A stretch of 64,000 bases of DNA. It comes from Hydrogenophaga borbori. GTDB lineage: Bacteria; Pseudomonadota; Gammaproteobacteria; Burkholderiales; Burkholderiaceae_C. The notes below the pieces were generated by a model that saw only the letters and a list, made by a program, of their open reading frames with translations, ran no database searches and had not been told where the DNA came from. Of the stretch, positions 36,648-45,386 are shown piece by piece (the stretch's first letter is position 1; each line of letters begins with the position of its first letter). Location: positions 193,501 to 257,500 of the forward strand of contig NZ_QVLS01000005.1 of the NCBI RefSeq assembly GCF_003417535.1, written 5' to 3'. Both the position numbers and the translations under genes were made by a program.

Positions 36648-37886
36648 TCAGGGCTGCTTGGCCGCGAGTTGCTGCGCGTCGCGGGTGGCGCGCGCCTGGT
36701 TCATGGGGACGGGCTGCGGCTGCACCAGCGCGCCGGGCCGCACGCGCTGCAGGCCGTTGACGACGATGCGCTCGCCCGCCTTCAGGCCGCCGAGCACGCT
36801 GCGCAGGCCATCCACCGACGCGCCCAACGCCACCTCGCGGTACTCGGCCTTGTTGTCATCGCCCACCACCAGCACGAACTTCTTGTCCTGGTCGGTGCCG
36901 ATGGCGCGTTCGCTCACCAGCAGCTGGTGCGCGCTGCGCGGCTGCGCCATGCGGATGCGCGCGAACTGGCCCGGCATGAGCGTGCCGTCGGCGTTGTCGA
37001 AGACGGCGCGCACGCGCACCGTTCCGCTGCGCGGATCGACCTGGTTGTCGATGAGTTGCAGCCGGCCGGTGAAGGGCGTGTCGGCGTCGCCGGCCGTGCC
37101 CATCCGAACGGGGATGCGTTCGAGCGATCGGTGGGCACTGGCGCCACCCCGGTTCAGGCCCTGCAGCGCGCGCGCCACGGTCTGTTCGTCGGCGTCGAAG
37201 CTGGCGTAGATCGGGCTGACCGACACCAGCGTGGTGAGCATCGGCGCGCCCGGTCCGGCCGCGACGAGGTTGCCCGCGGTCACGTCGACCTTGCCGATGC
37301 GCCCGGCCACCGGCGCGCGCACCTGGGTGTAGCCCAGGTTGAGGCGGGCGGCCTGTACCTGGGCGCGCGCGGCCTGCAGGTTGGCCTCGGCTTCGCGCAG
37401 CGCGTTCTGGCGGTCGTCGAGCTCGCGCTGGGCGATGGCCTTGTCCTGCCAGAGCCGCTGCGAGCGCGCGAACTCGCCGCTGGCGTGGCTCAGGCGGGCC
37501 TGCGCGGCGCTGGCCTGCGCCTCGGCCCGCGCCACCTCGGCCTCGTAGGGGGCGGGGTCGATGGAGACCAGCAGCGCGCCCTTGGCCACCAGCGCGCCCT
37601 CTCGGAAGTGCGTGGCCAGCACGGCGCCCGCCACGCGCGAGCGGATCTCCACGCGCTCCACCGCTTCCAGGCGGCCGGAGAACTCGTCCCAGAGGGTGGC
37701 GTCGCTTTCGGCGACGGTGGCGACCGACACCGGCAGGGGCGGCGGTGCCGCATCGGCGGGCGCGCTGGCCTGCGCGGTCATGGCCTGTTGCGCGATCGCG
37801 AACGCGGCCGCTGAGATGGCGGCCAGCGCGGCGATGGGCAGCCAGATGCGACCCAGGGACGAAGGTTGGGTGGACGGGCGGGGCAT
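36648..37886 (-). CDS. RND efflux periplasmic adaptor (membrane fusion protein)
   Basis: A 412-residue adaptor with an N-terminal signal/anchor. The biotinyl-like motif is VEIRSRVAGAVLATHFREGALVAKGALLVSIDPAPYEAEV, followed by a coiled-coil hairpin, a second lipoyl half (YTQVRAPVAGRIGKVDVTAG) and beta-barrel regions. It bridges the pump and the channel. The ATG at 37886 has AAGGA seven bases upstream; an alternative start lies at 37919. It is the first gene of the three-gene pump operon. The gap to the upstream hydrolase is 93 bp. Confidence 0.92.
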   Translation of the reverse strand: MPRPSTQPSSLGRIWLPIAALAAISAAAFAIAQQAMTAQASAPADAAPPPLPVSVATVAESDATLWDEFSGRLEAVERVEIRSRVAGAVLATHFREGALVAKGALLVSIDPAPYEAEVARAEAQASAAQARLSHASGEFARSQRLWQDKAIAQRELDDRQNALREAEANLQAARAQVQAARLNLGYTQVRAPVAGRIGKVDVTAGNLVAAGPGAPMLTTLVSVSPIYASFDADEQTVARALQGLNRGGASAHRSLERIPVRMGTAGDADTPFTGRLQLIDNQVDPRSGTVRVRAVFDNADGTLMPGQFARIRMAQPRSAHQLLVSERAIGTDQDKKFVLVVGDDNKAEYREVALGASVDGLRSVLGGLKAGERIVVNGLQRVRPGALVQPQPVPMNQARATRDAQQLAAKQP

Positions 37887-37979
37887 GGTCTGATCCTTTT
37901 TGAGGGTGAGCAAGGCCATCCCCGGCGTGTGGCCGGGGATGGCGTCGGGAGAACGGGGGGAGAGGGGCGCGGGCGCCCG

Positions 37980-38813
37980 TCAGGACGGTGGTGGCGGCGT
38001 GGCGGCCTGGAAGAAGGCGCGCAGGTGTTCCCGCGCCTCGTGGGTGCAGGGACATTCCGCCGTCAGTGGCTCGGCCAGCGAGTCGGGCCAGCCCGTGTCG
38101 ATGCCGAGCACATGGGCCCGCACGGCGATGCCGGCGCCGCGCAGGCGCTCGGCGTAGGCCAGGGCCTCGTCGCGCATGGGGTCGTCGGCGCCCGTGAGCA
38201 CCAGCGCGGGCGGCAGACCCGCCAGGCGCTGGGCCAGACCGGGCACGGCGTAGGGGTGCTCGGCGTCCATGGGACCTCGCAGGTACTGTTGCCAGCCTTC
38301 GGCCCACTTGCATTCCACGCAATCGCCCAGCGTCTCGCGCAGCGAGGCGGTGGCGTTGCACGGGTCCAGCATGGGCGCCACCAGGATCTGCCCGGCCAGC
38401 GGCGGGTGGGCGCGGTCGCGCGCCATCAGCGCGGTGGCGGCCGCGAGGTTGCCGCCGGCCTCTTCGCCGGCCACGAACAGGGGAGCGTCCTTGCCGGCCA
38501 GGCGCGGGCGCTGCTTGTGCAGCCACTCCAGCGCGGCGTAGCCGGCCTCCAGCGCTTCGGGAAAGCGGTGCGCGGGCGCCAGCGGGTAGGCCAGCGAGGC
38601 CACCACCGCGCCCGCGCCGGCCAACAGTTCCGCCAGGCAGGCGCCGCTGTCCAGGTCGCCCGAGACGAACGCGCCGCCGTGGAAGTGCAGCACCAGCGGC
38701 CGCGCGCCGCCGCGCGGCTTGCGGCCCAGCACGCGCAGCGTGAGCGGCGGCTGGCCCGGCACCGACAGCGTCTGCGCCGCCGCGGCGGCGAAGGTGGAGG
38801 CAGTGGAATCCAT
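37980..38813 (-). CDS. alpha/beta hydrolase-fold protein (HSL family) lacking catalytic serine
   Basis: A 277-residue alpha/beta hydrolase relative. The oxyanion-hole motif HGGAF is intact at residues 45-49, and the DPMRDE acid motif is present. But the nucleophile elbow reads GEEAG (116-120) instead of GDSAG, so Glu118 replaces the catalytic serine. The expected C-terminal HGF-type histidine segment reads GIDTGWPDS. The DNA is clear there (GAAGAG codons) with no frameshift. It is likely a pseudoenzyme. It lies upstream of the RND operon on the same strand and is divergent from LysR. Confidence 0.85.
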   Translation of the reverse strand: MDSTASTFAAAAAQTLSVPGQPPLTLRVLGRKPRGGARPLVLHFHGGAFVSGDLDSGACLAELLAGAGAVVASLAYPLAPAHRFPEALEAGYAALEWLHKQRPRLAGKDAPLFVAGEEAGGNLAAATALMARDRAHPPLAGQILVAPMLDPCNATASLRETLGDCVECKWAEGWQQYLRGPMDAEHPYAVPGLAQRLAGLPPALVLTGADDPMRDEALAYAERLRGAGIAVRAHVLGIDTGWPDSLAEPLTAECPCTHEAREHLRAFFQAATPPPPS

Positions 38814-38933
38814 GGCCGCGACTATAGGCACAGCGGCCGTGCGGAAAAAGCGGGATGGCGCCACCGCTCTGTTTCCGGTGCATGAACAATCCGGCCCCCA
38901 CAATCGCCGCACAGCACAAACAGGAGCCGGGGA

Positions 38934-39845
38934 ATGGACCAGTTGCAATCGATACGCGTGTTCGCGCGCGTGGTGGAGGCGGGCACCTTCACCAAGGCCG
39001 CGGAATCGCTGGACCTGCCCAAGGGCACGGTGACCAAGCTGGTGCAGCACCTGGAGTCGCGCCTGAAAGTCAAGCTGCTCAACCGCACCACGCGGCGCGT
39101 GACGGTGACGCCCGACGGCGCGGCCTATTACGAGCGGACCTCGCGCCTGCTCAACGACCTCGACGACGTCGAGGCCAGCATGACCAATGCCCAGGCCAAG
39201 CCCAGCGGGCGCTTGCGCGTGGACGTGGGGACCTCGGTGGCGCAGCTCATCCTCATTCCCGCGCTGGCCGACTTCTATCGCCGCTACCCCGACATCCAGC
39301 TCGACATGGGCGTGACCGACCGCCCGGTGGACCTGATCACCGACAACGTGGACTGCGTGATCCGCGGCGGCGAGCTGCTGGAGCAGTCGCTGGTGGCGCG
39401 GCGCATCGCCAACCTGCCGCTGGTGACGGTGGCCTCGCCGGCCTACCTGAAGGCGCACGGCAGGCCCACGCACCCCGAGCAGCTGCAGACCGATCACACG
39501 GTGATCAACTACTTCTCCACGCGCACGGGGCGGATGTACCCGAACGAATTCCACAAGGACGGCCAGAAGCTGGAGATTTCGGGCCGCTACCGGCTCTCGG
39601 TCAACGAGAGCAACGCCATGACGGCCGCGCTGCTGGCCGGCCTGGGCATCGGGCAGACCGGGGGCTTCGTCGCCATGCCGCTGATCGAGCGCGGTGAGCT
39701 GGTGCAGGTGCTGGAGGAATGGGCCTGCGAAACGATCCCGGTGTACGTGGTGTACCCGCCCAACCGGCACCTCAGCGCCAAGGTGCGGGCCTTCGTGGAA
39801 TGGGCGGCGGAACTGTTCGCCAAGCACCCGCACCTGGGGCGCTGA
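38934..39845 (+). CDS. LysR family transcriptional regulator
   Basis: A 303-residue regulator of the CrgA/AaeR-like subgroup: DNA-binding segment MDQLQSIRVFARVVEAGTFTKAAESLDLPKGTVTKLVQHLESRL, then RVTVTPDGAAYYERTSRLL and an effector domain with VGTSVAQLILIPALADFYRRYPD. It is divergent from the hydrolase-fold gene and the RND operon across 120 bp and is their likely regulator. The ATG follows CAGGAG-like sequence. Confidence 0.9.
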   Translation: MDQLQSIRVFARVVEAGTFTKAAESLDLPKGTVTKLVQHLESRLKVKLLNRTTRRVTVTPDGAAYYERTSRLLNDLDDVEASMTNAQAKPSGRLRVDVGTSVAQLILIPALADFYRRYPDIQLDMGVTDRPVDLITDNVDCVIRGGELLEQSLVARRIANLPLVTVASPAYLKAHGRPTHPEQLQTDHTVINYFSTRTGRMYPNEFHKDGQKLEISGRYRLSVNESNAMTAALLAGLGIGQTGGFVAMPLIERGELVQVLEEWACETIPVYVVYPPNRHLSAKVRAFVEWAAELFAKHPHLGR

Positions 39846-39894
39846 TAGGCTTGGCCCATGGCAGGCGAGCGACAGAGGAAAGGCCGATCCCGCG

Positions 39895-40515
39895 ATGTCC
39901 GAGCAGCAGCAACCGAGAACCCTACTGGTGGTGGACGACCATGAGCTGGTGCGCGTGGGCCTGCGCCAGGTTATCGTCCAGCGCTTCGCCGATCGCTTCC
40001 CTGTCGAGGAGGCGCACAGCCTGGCGCAGGCCCTGTCGTTCCTGGAGCGCCGCGCCGACGAGGTGTTCCTGCTCCTGCTCGACTTGAACCTGGGCGATGC
40101 GCGTGGCCTGTCCGGGCTCAAGCTGCTGGGCCGGCTCTACCCGCGGCTGGGGGTGGCCATCGTGTCGGGCACGCACGACGCCCGCGTGCGCGAGGAGGCG
40201 CTGGCCCACGGCGCCCTGGGGTACTTCTGCAAGACGGGCGACACCGGCGACCTGAGCGGCTTGCTCGACACGATCGAACGCGCCGCGGCGCCGGGCGCGG
40301 CTGGGCCGAGCGCAGCGCGTGGCGCGGGGCTGCCGTCGGTGCCCTTGAACAACCGCCAGATCCAGGTGCTGGAGCTGCTGCTGAGCGGCCTGGACAACCG
40401 GGCGATCGCGGCCGAGACCGGGCTGGCGCTGGGCTCGGTGAAGAACTGCGTGTCGGCGATCTTTCTCTCGTTCAACGTGCGTTCCCGGGCCGAGCTGATC
40501 GGCCGTTTTTCCTGA
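39895..40515 (+). CDS. response regulator with LuxR-type DNA-binding domain
   Basis: A 206-residue response regulator. The receiver starts with LLVVDDHELVRVGLR, the phospho-acceptor aspartate lies in FLLLLDLNLGDARG and the lysine in GYFCKTGD. The C-terminal HTH is LNNRQIQVLELLLSGLDNRAIAAETGLALGSVKNCVSAIF. The ATG at 39895 fits; the frame opens at 39694. It precedes the hybrid kinase by 8 bp, so they form a two-component pair. Confidence 0.9.
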   Translation: MSEQQQPRTLLVVDDHELVRVGLRQVIVQRFADRFPVEEAHSLAQALSFLERRADEVFLLLLDLNLGDARGLSGLKLLGRLYPRLGVAIVSGTHDARVREEALAHGALGYFCKTGDTGDLSGLLDTIERAAAPGAAGPSAARGAGLPSVPLNNRQIQVLELLLSGLDNRAIAAETGLALGSVKNCVSAIFLSFNVRSRAELIGRFS

Positions 40516-40523
40516 GGCCCGCC

Positions 40524-42311
40524 ATGACCGCCTGGCCATGGCAGCTCCCCCCCGCGCTCGCCGCGCCGCTGGCGGTGCAGCGCATCCAGCTCGAGCTTCT
40601 GCTGGAAAAAACCGGGCCGGTGCGCATCCTCTCGCCCATTCCCTTCGCGACGCCGCTGGCGATCGTTTTCCACCTGAAGTGGGCCTCCAGCCTTCCGCTG
40701 GTCTGGCTCGGTCTGTTCTATGCCGCCGTGCTGCTCACCTACCTGCGGCGGCGGCGGCTGCAGGCCCGGGGCCCGCTGCAGGACCACGAGCTGTCGGCGG
40801 TGCTGCGGGGCCGCGTGCGCGACATCTTTCTGCTGGGCGCCATGTGGGGTTGCGCGCCCTGGCTGCTGAGCGCGCACCGAAGCGTCGACGGCCTGCTGCT
40901 GATCTCCCTGTTCATCATCGGCGCGATCTCGCTGGGCTCGGCCATCGTCTCCACGCACCGCCAGACCATCGCCGCGTTCAGCGTCCCGGCCGCCGCTGGC
41001 ATGGTCACCGCCTGCCTCTGGCACGGTGGCCTGGTCGGCTGGGTGCTGGCCTTTTGCATGGCGCTTTTTCTGGCGATGACGCTCAAGTGGACATTCCAGC
41101 AGGCCGATCTGCTGGCGCAGTCGCTCACGGTTCGCTTCGAGAAGGAAGACCTCGCGCGCCGCCTGGCGCAACAGGTGGAGCTGGTCGAACACGCCAACCG
41201 GGAAAAGAGCCGCTTCCTTGCCTCCGCCAGCCACGACCTGCGCCAGCCCCTGCACGCCATCTCGCTGTTCACCTCGGTGCTCGAGCGCGCCCGGCTCGAC
41301 GCCGACAGCGCGCGAACGGTCGCGCGGCTGGGCCACTCGGTGCGCGTGTTGAACCAGTCGCTCGACACCATGCTGGACATCTCGCGGCTGGACGCGGGGG
41401 CGGTGCAGCCCCGGTTGGAGCCCCTGCGGGTGCACGATCTGTTCCTCGCGCTGAGCCACACGTTCTCGGGCAGCGCCCAGGCGCGCGACCTGCAGATCCG
41501 CTTCCGCGCGCCGGGGGACCTGGCCGTCGTGAGCGACGCGCAGCTGCTCACCCGCCTGCTCGGCAACCTGATCGACAACGCCATCAAGTACACGCGCTGC
41601 GGCGGCGTGCTGGTCGCGGCGCGCTCGGGGGCGCCGGCGGCCCGCGAGGGCTGGGTCTGCTTCGAGGTGATCGACACCGGGATCGGCATCGCCGCCGAAC
41701 ACCAGCAGCGGGTGTTCGACGAGTTCTACCAACTCGCCAACCCGCAGCGCGACCGCGCCCATGGCCTGGGCATCGGCCTGTCCATCGTCAAGCGGCTGTC
41801 CGGCCTGCTGGAGCACCCCATCGCGCTGGTGTCCGCGCCGCAGCGGGGCACGCGCTGTCGGGTCTGGGTGCGGCGGGCCGCCGCGCTCGACGCGCCCCGG
41901 GCGGCGGACACCGGGCGGGCGCCGGCCGAACAGCCGCTGCCGCGCCATGTGCTGGTCATCGACGACGAGCCGGTCGGCCGCGAGGCCCTGGCCTTGCTGC
42001 TCTCGTCCTGCGGTTGCACCGTGTACCCCGCCGGCGACCTGGGGCAGGCGCGGCAGCTGCTGGATCGGCACCCGATCGAGGCCGTGGTGTCCGACTTCCG
42101 CCTGCCGGGCGATGGCAATGGCCTCGAGCACCTGCTCGCACTGCGCCGCGCGTCGCCGCACCTGCGCACCCTGCTGGTCACCGGCGAAACCGCGCCCCAG
42201 CGCATCGCCGACATCAAGGCCAGCGGCGTGCCCTACCTGCACAAGCCCGTGCGGGCGCAGCAGCTGATGGACGCGCTGGCGGGCGCTGCGGTGGCCCCGC
42301 CGGCGATGTGA
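40524..42311 (+). CDS. hybrid sensor histidine kinase with C-terminal receiver domain
   Basis: A 595-residue kinase. Five to six transmembrane helices fill residues about 40-190 with no large periplasmic sensor, so it probably senses a membrane or internal signal. HisKA has the phospho-accepting His237 in ASHDLRQPLHAIS. The ATPase shows LIDNAIKYT, DTGIGIA and GLGIGLSIVKRL. A receiver follows (HVLVIDDEPVGREALA) with the acceptor Asp524 (VVSDFRLPG) and a lysine in YLHKP. It partners with the adjacent LuxR-type regulator. A CRP-like palindrome overlaps its stop codon. Confidence 0.92.
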   Translation: MTAWPWQLPPALAAPLAVQRIQLELLLEKTGPVRILSPIPFATPLAIVFHLKWASSLPLVWLGLFYAAVLLTYLRRRRLQARGPLQDHELSAVLRGRVRDIFLLGAMWGCAPWLLSAHRSVDGLLLISLFIIGAISLGSAIVSTHRQTIAAFSVPAAAGMVTACLWHGGLVGWVLAFCMALFLAMTLKWTFQQADLLAQSLTVRFEKEDLARRLAQQVELVEHANREKSRFLASASHDLRQPLHAISLFTSVLERARLDADSARTVARLGHSVRVLNQSLDTMLDISRLDAGAVQPRLEPLRVHDLFLALSHTFSGSAQARDLQIRFRAPGDLAVVSDAQLLTRLLGNLIDNAIKYTRCGGVLVAARSGAPAAREGWVCFEVIDTGIGIAAEHQQRVFDEFYQLANPQRDRAHGLGIGLSIVKRLSGLLEHPIALVSAPQRGTRCRVWVRRAAALDAPRAADTGRAPAEQPLPRHVLVIDDEPVGREALALLLSSCGCTVYPAGDLGQARQLLDRHPIEAVVSDFRLPGDGNGLEHLLALRRASPHLRTLLVTGETAPQRIADIKASGVPYLHKPVRAQQLMDALAGAAVAPPAM

Positions 42312-42321
42312 CCGGGGTCAC
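42308..42321 (+). promoter_or_regulatory. CRP-like palindrome before the small secreted protein gene
   Basis: GTGACC-GG-GGTCAC (42308-42321) is a perfect palindromic pair of 6-bp arms. Read with flanking T it gives TGTGA-N6-TCACT, one mismatch from the CRP consensus TGTGA-N6-TCACA. It lies 70 bp upstream of the gene at 42391. Confidence 0.55.
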
Positions 42322-42390
42322 TTACGCCGGGAACCGGCGCCCGGGATACTCGCGGCCGTCCACACAACGCCCCCGCTCGGGCCCGCTCCC

Positions 42391-42699
42391 ATGTCCCCTT
42401 CGCTGCTCGGTCTCGTCCTGTCCCTTCTTGCCACCACCGCCCTGGCCGCGCCCGACCCGCAGTGCGCCGAGTACGACACCTTGCGCGCCCAGCGCGACAA
42501 GGCCTTGCAGGCGAAGAACCTCCAACAGTACTGCGGCGCCCTCTCCGGCCTGATCCGCCTGATGCCGGCCACGCCCCCCGCGCCGGCGCGGCTTCAGTGC
42601 GAGGCCAAGGCCACGGGCATGAAGGCGGAGACCTGGCTGGGCGTGCGCCCCGACGTGATCGCCAACATGAAGAGCACCTGGGACGGACAGTGCCGCTGA
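42391..42699 (+). CDS. small secreted protein, unknown
   Basis: A 102-residue protein with a signal peptide (MSPSLLGLVLSLLATTALAA). The mature part has four cysteines (QCAEY, QQYCGAL, LQCEAK, DGQCR), suggesting two disulphides in the periplasm. I do not recognise a family. It is convergent with another small secreted protein gene 7 bp away. A CRP-like palindrome lies upstream, and the same arms occur upstream of the neighbour, so the two may be coregulated. Confidence 0.6.
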   Translation: MSPSLLGLVLSLLATTALAAPDPQCAEYDTLRAQRDKALQAKNLQQYCGALSGLIRLMPATPPAPARLQCEAKATGMKAETWLGVRPDVIANMKSTWDGQCR

Positions 42700-42706
42700 T
42701 CCGCCG

Positions 42707-43219
42707 TCACTGAGGCCGGTCGGTGCCGGCCTTCACCTGGGACAGCTTGCAGTCCTTCTTCAGGAACAGGTCGGCCAGGTGTTCGCTGCGCGCCTGCGTG
42801 CGCTCCAGGGCCTGCTCCGCGTTCATCTGCCGCGTGGTGGCCTGCATCATCTTGTCGACGCTGTCCTGCATGTCCGCCCGGCGCGCCTCGGCCGCGGCTT
42901 GCATGGCATAGCCCTGCACCTGCGCGCCGCCCGGGATCAGACCGAGCAGCCCGCCGCCGATGGCCGAGCCCATGCCGCCGCGCGCGCCGCTGGCCTGCTG
43001 CATCATCTGCTGCTGGATGTCCGCCATCGCCTGCTGCGCCTGCTGGGCATCGGCCCGCTGCGCCTCGCCGGCTTGCTCCAGTGCCTGGCTCTCCGCGTAG
43101 ATCTGCGCGCAACTCAGTTCACCGTCGCTCAGCTTGCGCACGCTTTGCGCGCCGGCGACCACGGGGGCGAGGGCCAGCAGGCCATACAGGGACAAACGCG
43201 TGAACGGGGCGGGCGGCAT
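42707..43219 (-). CDS. secreted coiled-coil protein, unknown
   Basis: A 170-residue protein with a signal peptide (residues 1-24, cleavage after VAGA). The mature protein is glutamine- and alanine-rich helix (QAGEAQRADAQQAQQAMADIQQQMMQQ) around a glycine-rich segment (GGMGSAIGGGLLGLIPGG) of the kind that inserts in or turns at a membrane. A single pair of cysteines is present. Family unknown. The ATG at 43219 gives the signal peptide; the frame opens earlier. A CRP-like palindrome lies 76 bp upstream. Confidence 0.6.
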   Translation of the reverse strand: MPPAPFTRLSLYGLLALAPVVAGAQSVRKLSDGELSCAQIYAESQALEQAGEAQRADAQQAQQAMADIQQQMMQQASGARGGMGSAIGGGLLGLIPGGAQVQGYAMQAAAEARRADMQDSVDKMMQATTRQMNAEQALERTQARSEHLADLFLKKDCKLSQVKAGTDRPQ

Positions 43220-43294
43220 GGGGTTCCTTCGTGCGGGGCGGGGCCGCGCGGGCGGCGATCCGGCCAGTGTCGGGCAGGCGCCAGCCGGCGGGAA

Positions 43295-43308
43295 GTGACC
43301 CAGGTCAC
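43295..43308 (-). promoter_or_regulatory. CRP-like palindrome before the coiled-coil protein gene
   Basis: GTGACC-CA-GGTCAC has the same arms as the site at 42308. With flanks it reads AGTGA-N6-TCACA, one mismatch from the CRP consensus. It lies 76 bp upstream of the ATG at 43219. Confidence 0.55.
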
Positions 43309-43322
43309 ACCGCGCCTGTGAC

Positions 43323-44201
43323 TCAGACCACGCTGCGGTGCCGGGCGATGCAGGTTTGCAGCACCTCGTCGTGCCCGCGCTGCCACCAGTGGCCGGTGGA
43401 GAAAATTTCCACCTCGCTGAAGCCACCGAAGCCCTGGTCCTCCACCCAGCCGCGGATGCGCGGGATGTCGATCACGCCGTCGCCCATCATCCCGCGGTCG
43501 TTCAACAGGTCGGTGGTGGGCGTGAGCCAGTCGCACACATGGAAAGCCAGCAGGCGCTCGCGGCCCGCGCGTTCGATCTGCGCCTGCAGCTTGGGGTCCC
43601 ACCACACGTGGTACACGTCCACCGCCACGCCGAGCGCACCGCTGCGCCCGGGGTCGAGCGTGTCGCACACGTCCAGGGCCTGCTCCAGGGTGTTGATGCA
43701 GGCGCGGTCGGCCGCGTACATGGGGTGCAGGGGCTCGATGGCCAGCGGCATGCCCTGGCCCTTGGCGTAGTGAAGCAGCTCGGCGATGCCCTCGCTCACC
43801 TGCTGGCGCGAGCGCGCGATGTCCTTGTGCGCGGCTTTGCCCGCCAGGGCGCCGGGCAGTGCGCCCACCACCAGCACCAGGCAGGGCGCGCCGAGCTCGC
43901 AGGCCTCGTCCACGGCGCGCCGGTTGTCGTCGCGCGCGGCGGCCAGGCCGGCCGGGTCCACGGCGGGGAACATGCCGCCCCGGCAATAGCCCGAGAGCTT
44001 CAGGCCCAGGGCCTTCACCTGCGCGGAGACGGCCTTCAGGCCGGCGGCCGCGACCTGGTCGCGCCACGGCGAGATGGCGGGGATGCCGTGGCGCGCCACG
44101 GCGTCCAGGATCTGCGGCAGCGGCAGGTCCTGGCCCTGGCTCTTGCGCACCGTCGCGGTGTTGATGGACAGCCAGCGGTGGTCGGTGGAGAAGTCGCGCA
44201 T
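43323..44201 (-). CDS. sugar phosphate isomerase/epimerase (TIM barrel, AP endonuclease 2-like)
   Basis: A 292-residue TIM-barrel protein. Metal-binding glutamate and aspartate appear in the family positions (GMPLAIEPLHPMY, GVAVDVYHVWWDP, LAFHVCDWLTP, FSEVEIFSTGHWW). Such enzymes isomerise or epimerise sugars and keto-acids, or act on dehydrated sugar acids (IolE-like). It is the last gene of the operon that starts with TctC; its ATG overlaps the stop of the DUF993 gene by one base (TGATG). Confidence 0.85.
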   Translation of the reverse strand: MRDFSTDHRWLSINTATVRKSQGQDLPLPQILDAVARHGIPAISPWRDQVAAAGLKAVSAQVKALGLKLSGYCRGGMFPAVDPAGLAAARDDNRRAVDEACELGAPCLVLVVGALPGALAGKAAHKDIARSRQQVSEGIAELLHYAKGQGMPLAIEPLHPMYAADRACINTLEQALDVCDTLDPGRSGALGVAVDVYHVWWDPKLQAQIERAGRERLLAFHVCDWLTPTTDLLNDRGMMGDGVIDIPRIRGWVEDQGFGGFSEVEIFSTGHWWQRGHDEVLQTCIARHRSVV

Positions 44202-45385
44202 CACTCGATCCCGTGCAAGGCCAGCAGCGTCTTCATGCGCCGCGCCGCCAGCTCGGGCTGTTCGAGCAGGTTGGCCGCGTCGGCCAGGCGGAACAGCTCG
44301 GCCAGGTGCGGCAGCGAGCGCGTGCTCTGCTGGCCACCCACCATGCTGAAGTGGCTCTGGTGGCCGTTGAGCCAGGCCATGAAGACCACGCCCGTTTTGT
44401 AGAAGCGCGTGGGCGCCGCGAAGATGTGGCGCGACAGCGGCACCGTGGGGCCGAGGATGTCGTGGAACTGGCGGGTGTTGCCCCGCGCCAGCTCGCCCAG
44501 CGCGGCGCTGGCGGCGGGCGCGATGGCGTCGAAGATGCCCAGCAGCGCGTCGCTCTTGCCGTGGGTGGGCTCGCTGCCCCAGCCGTCGCCCGCGATGAGT
44601 TCGGCGTAGTTGAAGTCGTCGCCCGTGTACATGCGCACGCCGGCCGGCAGGCGGCGGCGCATGGCGATCTCCTTGTCCTTGTCGAGCAGCGAGATCTTGA
44701 TGCCGTCCACCTTGCCGGCGTGCGCGGCGATGATGCCGAGCGCCGTGTCCATCGCGGCGTCCAGGTCCCTGGTGCCCCAGTAGCCGCTGAGCGCGGGGTC
44801 GAACATGTCGCCCAGCCAGTGCAGCACCACGGGCTGGCGCGCCTGGCTCAGCACGCGGCCGTAGACGCGCTCGTAGTCGGCCGGTCCCTTGGCCACGCGC
44901 GCCAGCGCGCGGCTGGCCATCACGATGAGGCGGCCGCCGAGCTTCTCGATCGCGGCCATCTGCTCCTCGTAGCCGGCGATGACCTCGTCGACCGTCTTCA
45001 CGTTCTCCAGCACCAGGTGGTCGGTGCCGCAGCCCGAGGCCACCAGCGCGCCGGGGTGGTCCTTGGCGGCGTCGAGCGAGCGGCGGATGAGCTCCAGCGA
45101 GGTCGGCCAGTCCAGGCCCATGCCGCGCTGCGCAGTGTCCATGGCCTCGGCCACGCCCAGGCCCAGCGACCACAGGCGCTGGCGGTAGGCGATGGTGGCG
45201 TCCCAGTCGATGGCGCATTGCAGCCAGGGGTCGATGGCCGCGCGTGGGTCGGCCACCACATGCGCGGCCGAGTAGGCGATGCGGTTGAATGTCAGGCTCG
45301 GCGCGGGCTTCACCGGCGCGCTGCCGCGCAGGGTGTAGGCCTCGATCGCGCCCGAGGCGGTGGGCAGTGGCAGGGAGATCGCCAT
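44201..45385 (-). CDS. DUF993 protein, dihydrodipicolinate synthase-like aldolase
   Basis: A 394-residue protein of the DUF993 family, a relative of the DHDPS/N-acetylneuraminate lyase TIM-barrel enzymes. VDGIKISLLDKDKE near residue 230 has the lysine (K230) in the place of the Schiff-base lysine of this group. MYTGDDFNYAELI and HWLGDMFDPALSG may line the pocket. It would cleave or form a C-C bond in a sugar-derived keto acid. It starts 1 bp after the oxidoreductase stop. Function is inferred from fold and context, not from a characterised member. Confidence 0.8.
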   Translation of the reverse strand: MAISLPLPTASGAIEAYTLRGSAPVKPAPSLTFNRIAYSAAHVVADPRAAIDPWLQCAIDWDATIAYRQRLWSLGLGVAEAMDTAQRGMGLDWPTSLELIRRSLDAAKDHPGALVASGCGTDHLVLENVKTVDEVIAGYEEQMAAIEKLGGRLIVMASRALARVAKGPADYERVYGRVLSQARQPVVLHWLGDMFDPALSGYWGTRDLDAAMDTALGIIAAHAGKVDGIKISLLDKDKEIAMRRRLPAGVRMYTGDDFNYAELIAGDGWGSEPTHGKSDALLGIFDAIAPAASAALGELARGNTRQFHDILGPTVPLSRHIFAAPTRFYKTGVVFMAWLNGHQSHFSMVGGQQSTRSLPHLAELFRLADAANLLEQPELAARRMKTLLALHGIE

Positions 45386-45386
45386 G

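Noticed and set aside
32868..37814. 1648-codon rightward frame opposite the RND pump operon.
   Set aside because: Low-complexity His/Arg/Gly translation opposite the pump, adaptor and channel genes. High GC keeps stop codons rare in that frame.
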